Assembly (NCBI GenBank): GCA_002455915.1
Contig: DKLU01000321.1
Coordinates: forward strand, 1-6,140
Source: Chryseobacterium sp. UBA6632
GTDB lineage: Bacteria > Bacteroidota > Bacteroidia > Flavobacteriales > Weeksellaceae
Length of the DNA: 6,140 nt
Reading direction: 5' to 3'
The position numbers and the translations under genes were made by a program. The notes beneath the pieces are model-generated. The model was not told the DNA's origin. It saw nothing but the letters and a program-made list of their open reading frames with translations, and did not search any database. Below are positions 5,794-6,140 of this stretch, in pieces (the stretch's first letter is position 1; the number at the start of each line of letters is the position of its first letter).

Positions 5794-5899
5794 AAACTTT
5801 CACAGACTCTAATTTTTTAATCTTTTAATTATTAAATACTTAAAGTTTAATACAGAGTTTTATCCTCCTCTCTTAATTCAATAAAATATTAAAAAAACT

Positions 5900-6140
5900 A
5901 TGCAAGATTCATTAGTAGAATATGGAGCCCGAAGAGTGATCATCACGATCACGGCGATTCTTTGTGCTTTGCTTGAGATTGTAGACTCCACAATCGTAAA
6001 TGTTGCCCTGAACGAGATGAAAGGTAACTTGGGAGCTACACTTTCAGAAGTCGGCTGGGTGATTACAGCATACGCGATCGGTAACGTAATTGTTGTACCG
6101 ATGACGAGCTGGCTGTCTCAACAGTTCGGACGAAGAAACT
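5900..6140 (+). CDS. EmrB-type MFS multidrug transporter, DHA2 family (N-terminal part only)
   Basis: The gene starts at ATG 5900 and runs off the window after 80 complete codons; a full DHA2 transporter has about 14 transmembrane helices and some 500 residues. Helix 1 (about 13-37) contains LEIVDSTIVNVAL (25-37), the hallmark of DHA2 drug/proton antiporters, with the conserved Asp at D29. After a short periplasmic loop, GWVITAYAIGNVIVVPM (52-68) forms helix 2, followed by SQQFGRRN (73-80), the end of MFS motif A with the conserved GRR in the cytoplasmic loop. It should export compounds using the proton gradient and pass them to the adaptor and channel encoded upstream. The start fits the family's short cytoplasmic N-terminus. 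No Shine-Dalgarno or promoter is visible directly upstream, so it probably depends on read-through across the 572-bp repeat region. Confidence 0.9.
   Translation, partial: MQDSLVEYGARRVIITITAILCALLEIVDSTIVNVALNEMKGNLGATLSEVGWVITAYAIGNVIVVPMTSWLSQQFGRRN

Overview
The window is AT-rich, uses the Bacteroidota promoter pattern (TTG, then about 19-21 nt, then TAnnTTTG), lacks obvious Shine-Dalgarno sequences, and encodes a lipoprotein with an acidic signal just after the lipidated Cys. Together with protein style this points to Flavobacteriia, most likely Chryseobacterium or a close relative (inference from sequence style; no search was run).

Layout. Positions 1-150 hold what may be the tail of an upstream gene and a clear promoter for holB, the DNA polymerase III delta' clamp-loader subunit (151-1269, +). 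A strong GC-rich hairpin (1273-1299) is shared by holB and a convergent gene on the minus strand (1304-1891), which encodes a small, probably surface-exposed lipoprotein of unknown function. A 383-bp, very AT-rich intergenic region (1892-2274) carries a possible promoter for the lipoprotein and, at its right end, a promoter overlapped by a palindrome that looks like a TetR-type operator.

From 2275 to the window end lies one multidrug-efflux locus, all on the + strand: a TetR-family regulator (2275-2901), a TolC-like outer-membrane factor whose start overlaps the regulator by 17 bp (2885-4204), an EmrA/HlyD-type periplasmic adaptor (4224-5327), and the first 80 codons of an EmrB-type DHA2-family MFS transporter (5900 to the end, truncated by the window). 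The MFS pump in the inner membrane, the adaptor across the periplasm and the outer-membrane channel would form a tripartite exporter, with the regulator probably repressing its own operon. Substrates cannot be read from the sequence.

The most unusual part is the 572-bp gap between adaptor and pump genes. The preceding genes are packed with a 17-bp overlap and a 19-bp gap, yet this gap holds two tandem elements with matching inverted ends (5339-5434 and 5452-5742), each followed by a run of six T. The second element is filled with degenerate purine-rich repeats. A further G-rich low-complexity stretch follows at 5761-5793. These look like a family of non-coding intergenic repeats that has expanded inside an efflux operon and might affect expression of the pump gene. 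I see no wholly new gene system; the repeat-filled gap and the apparently leaderless holB transcript are the points most worth checking.
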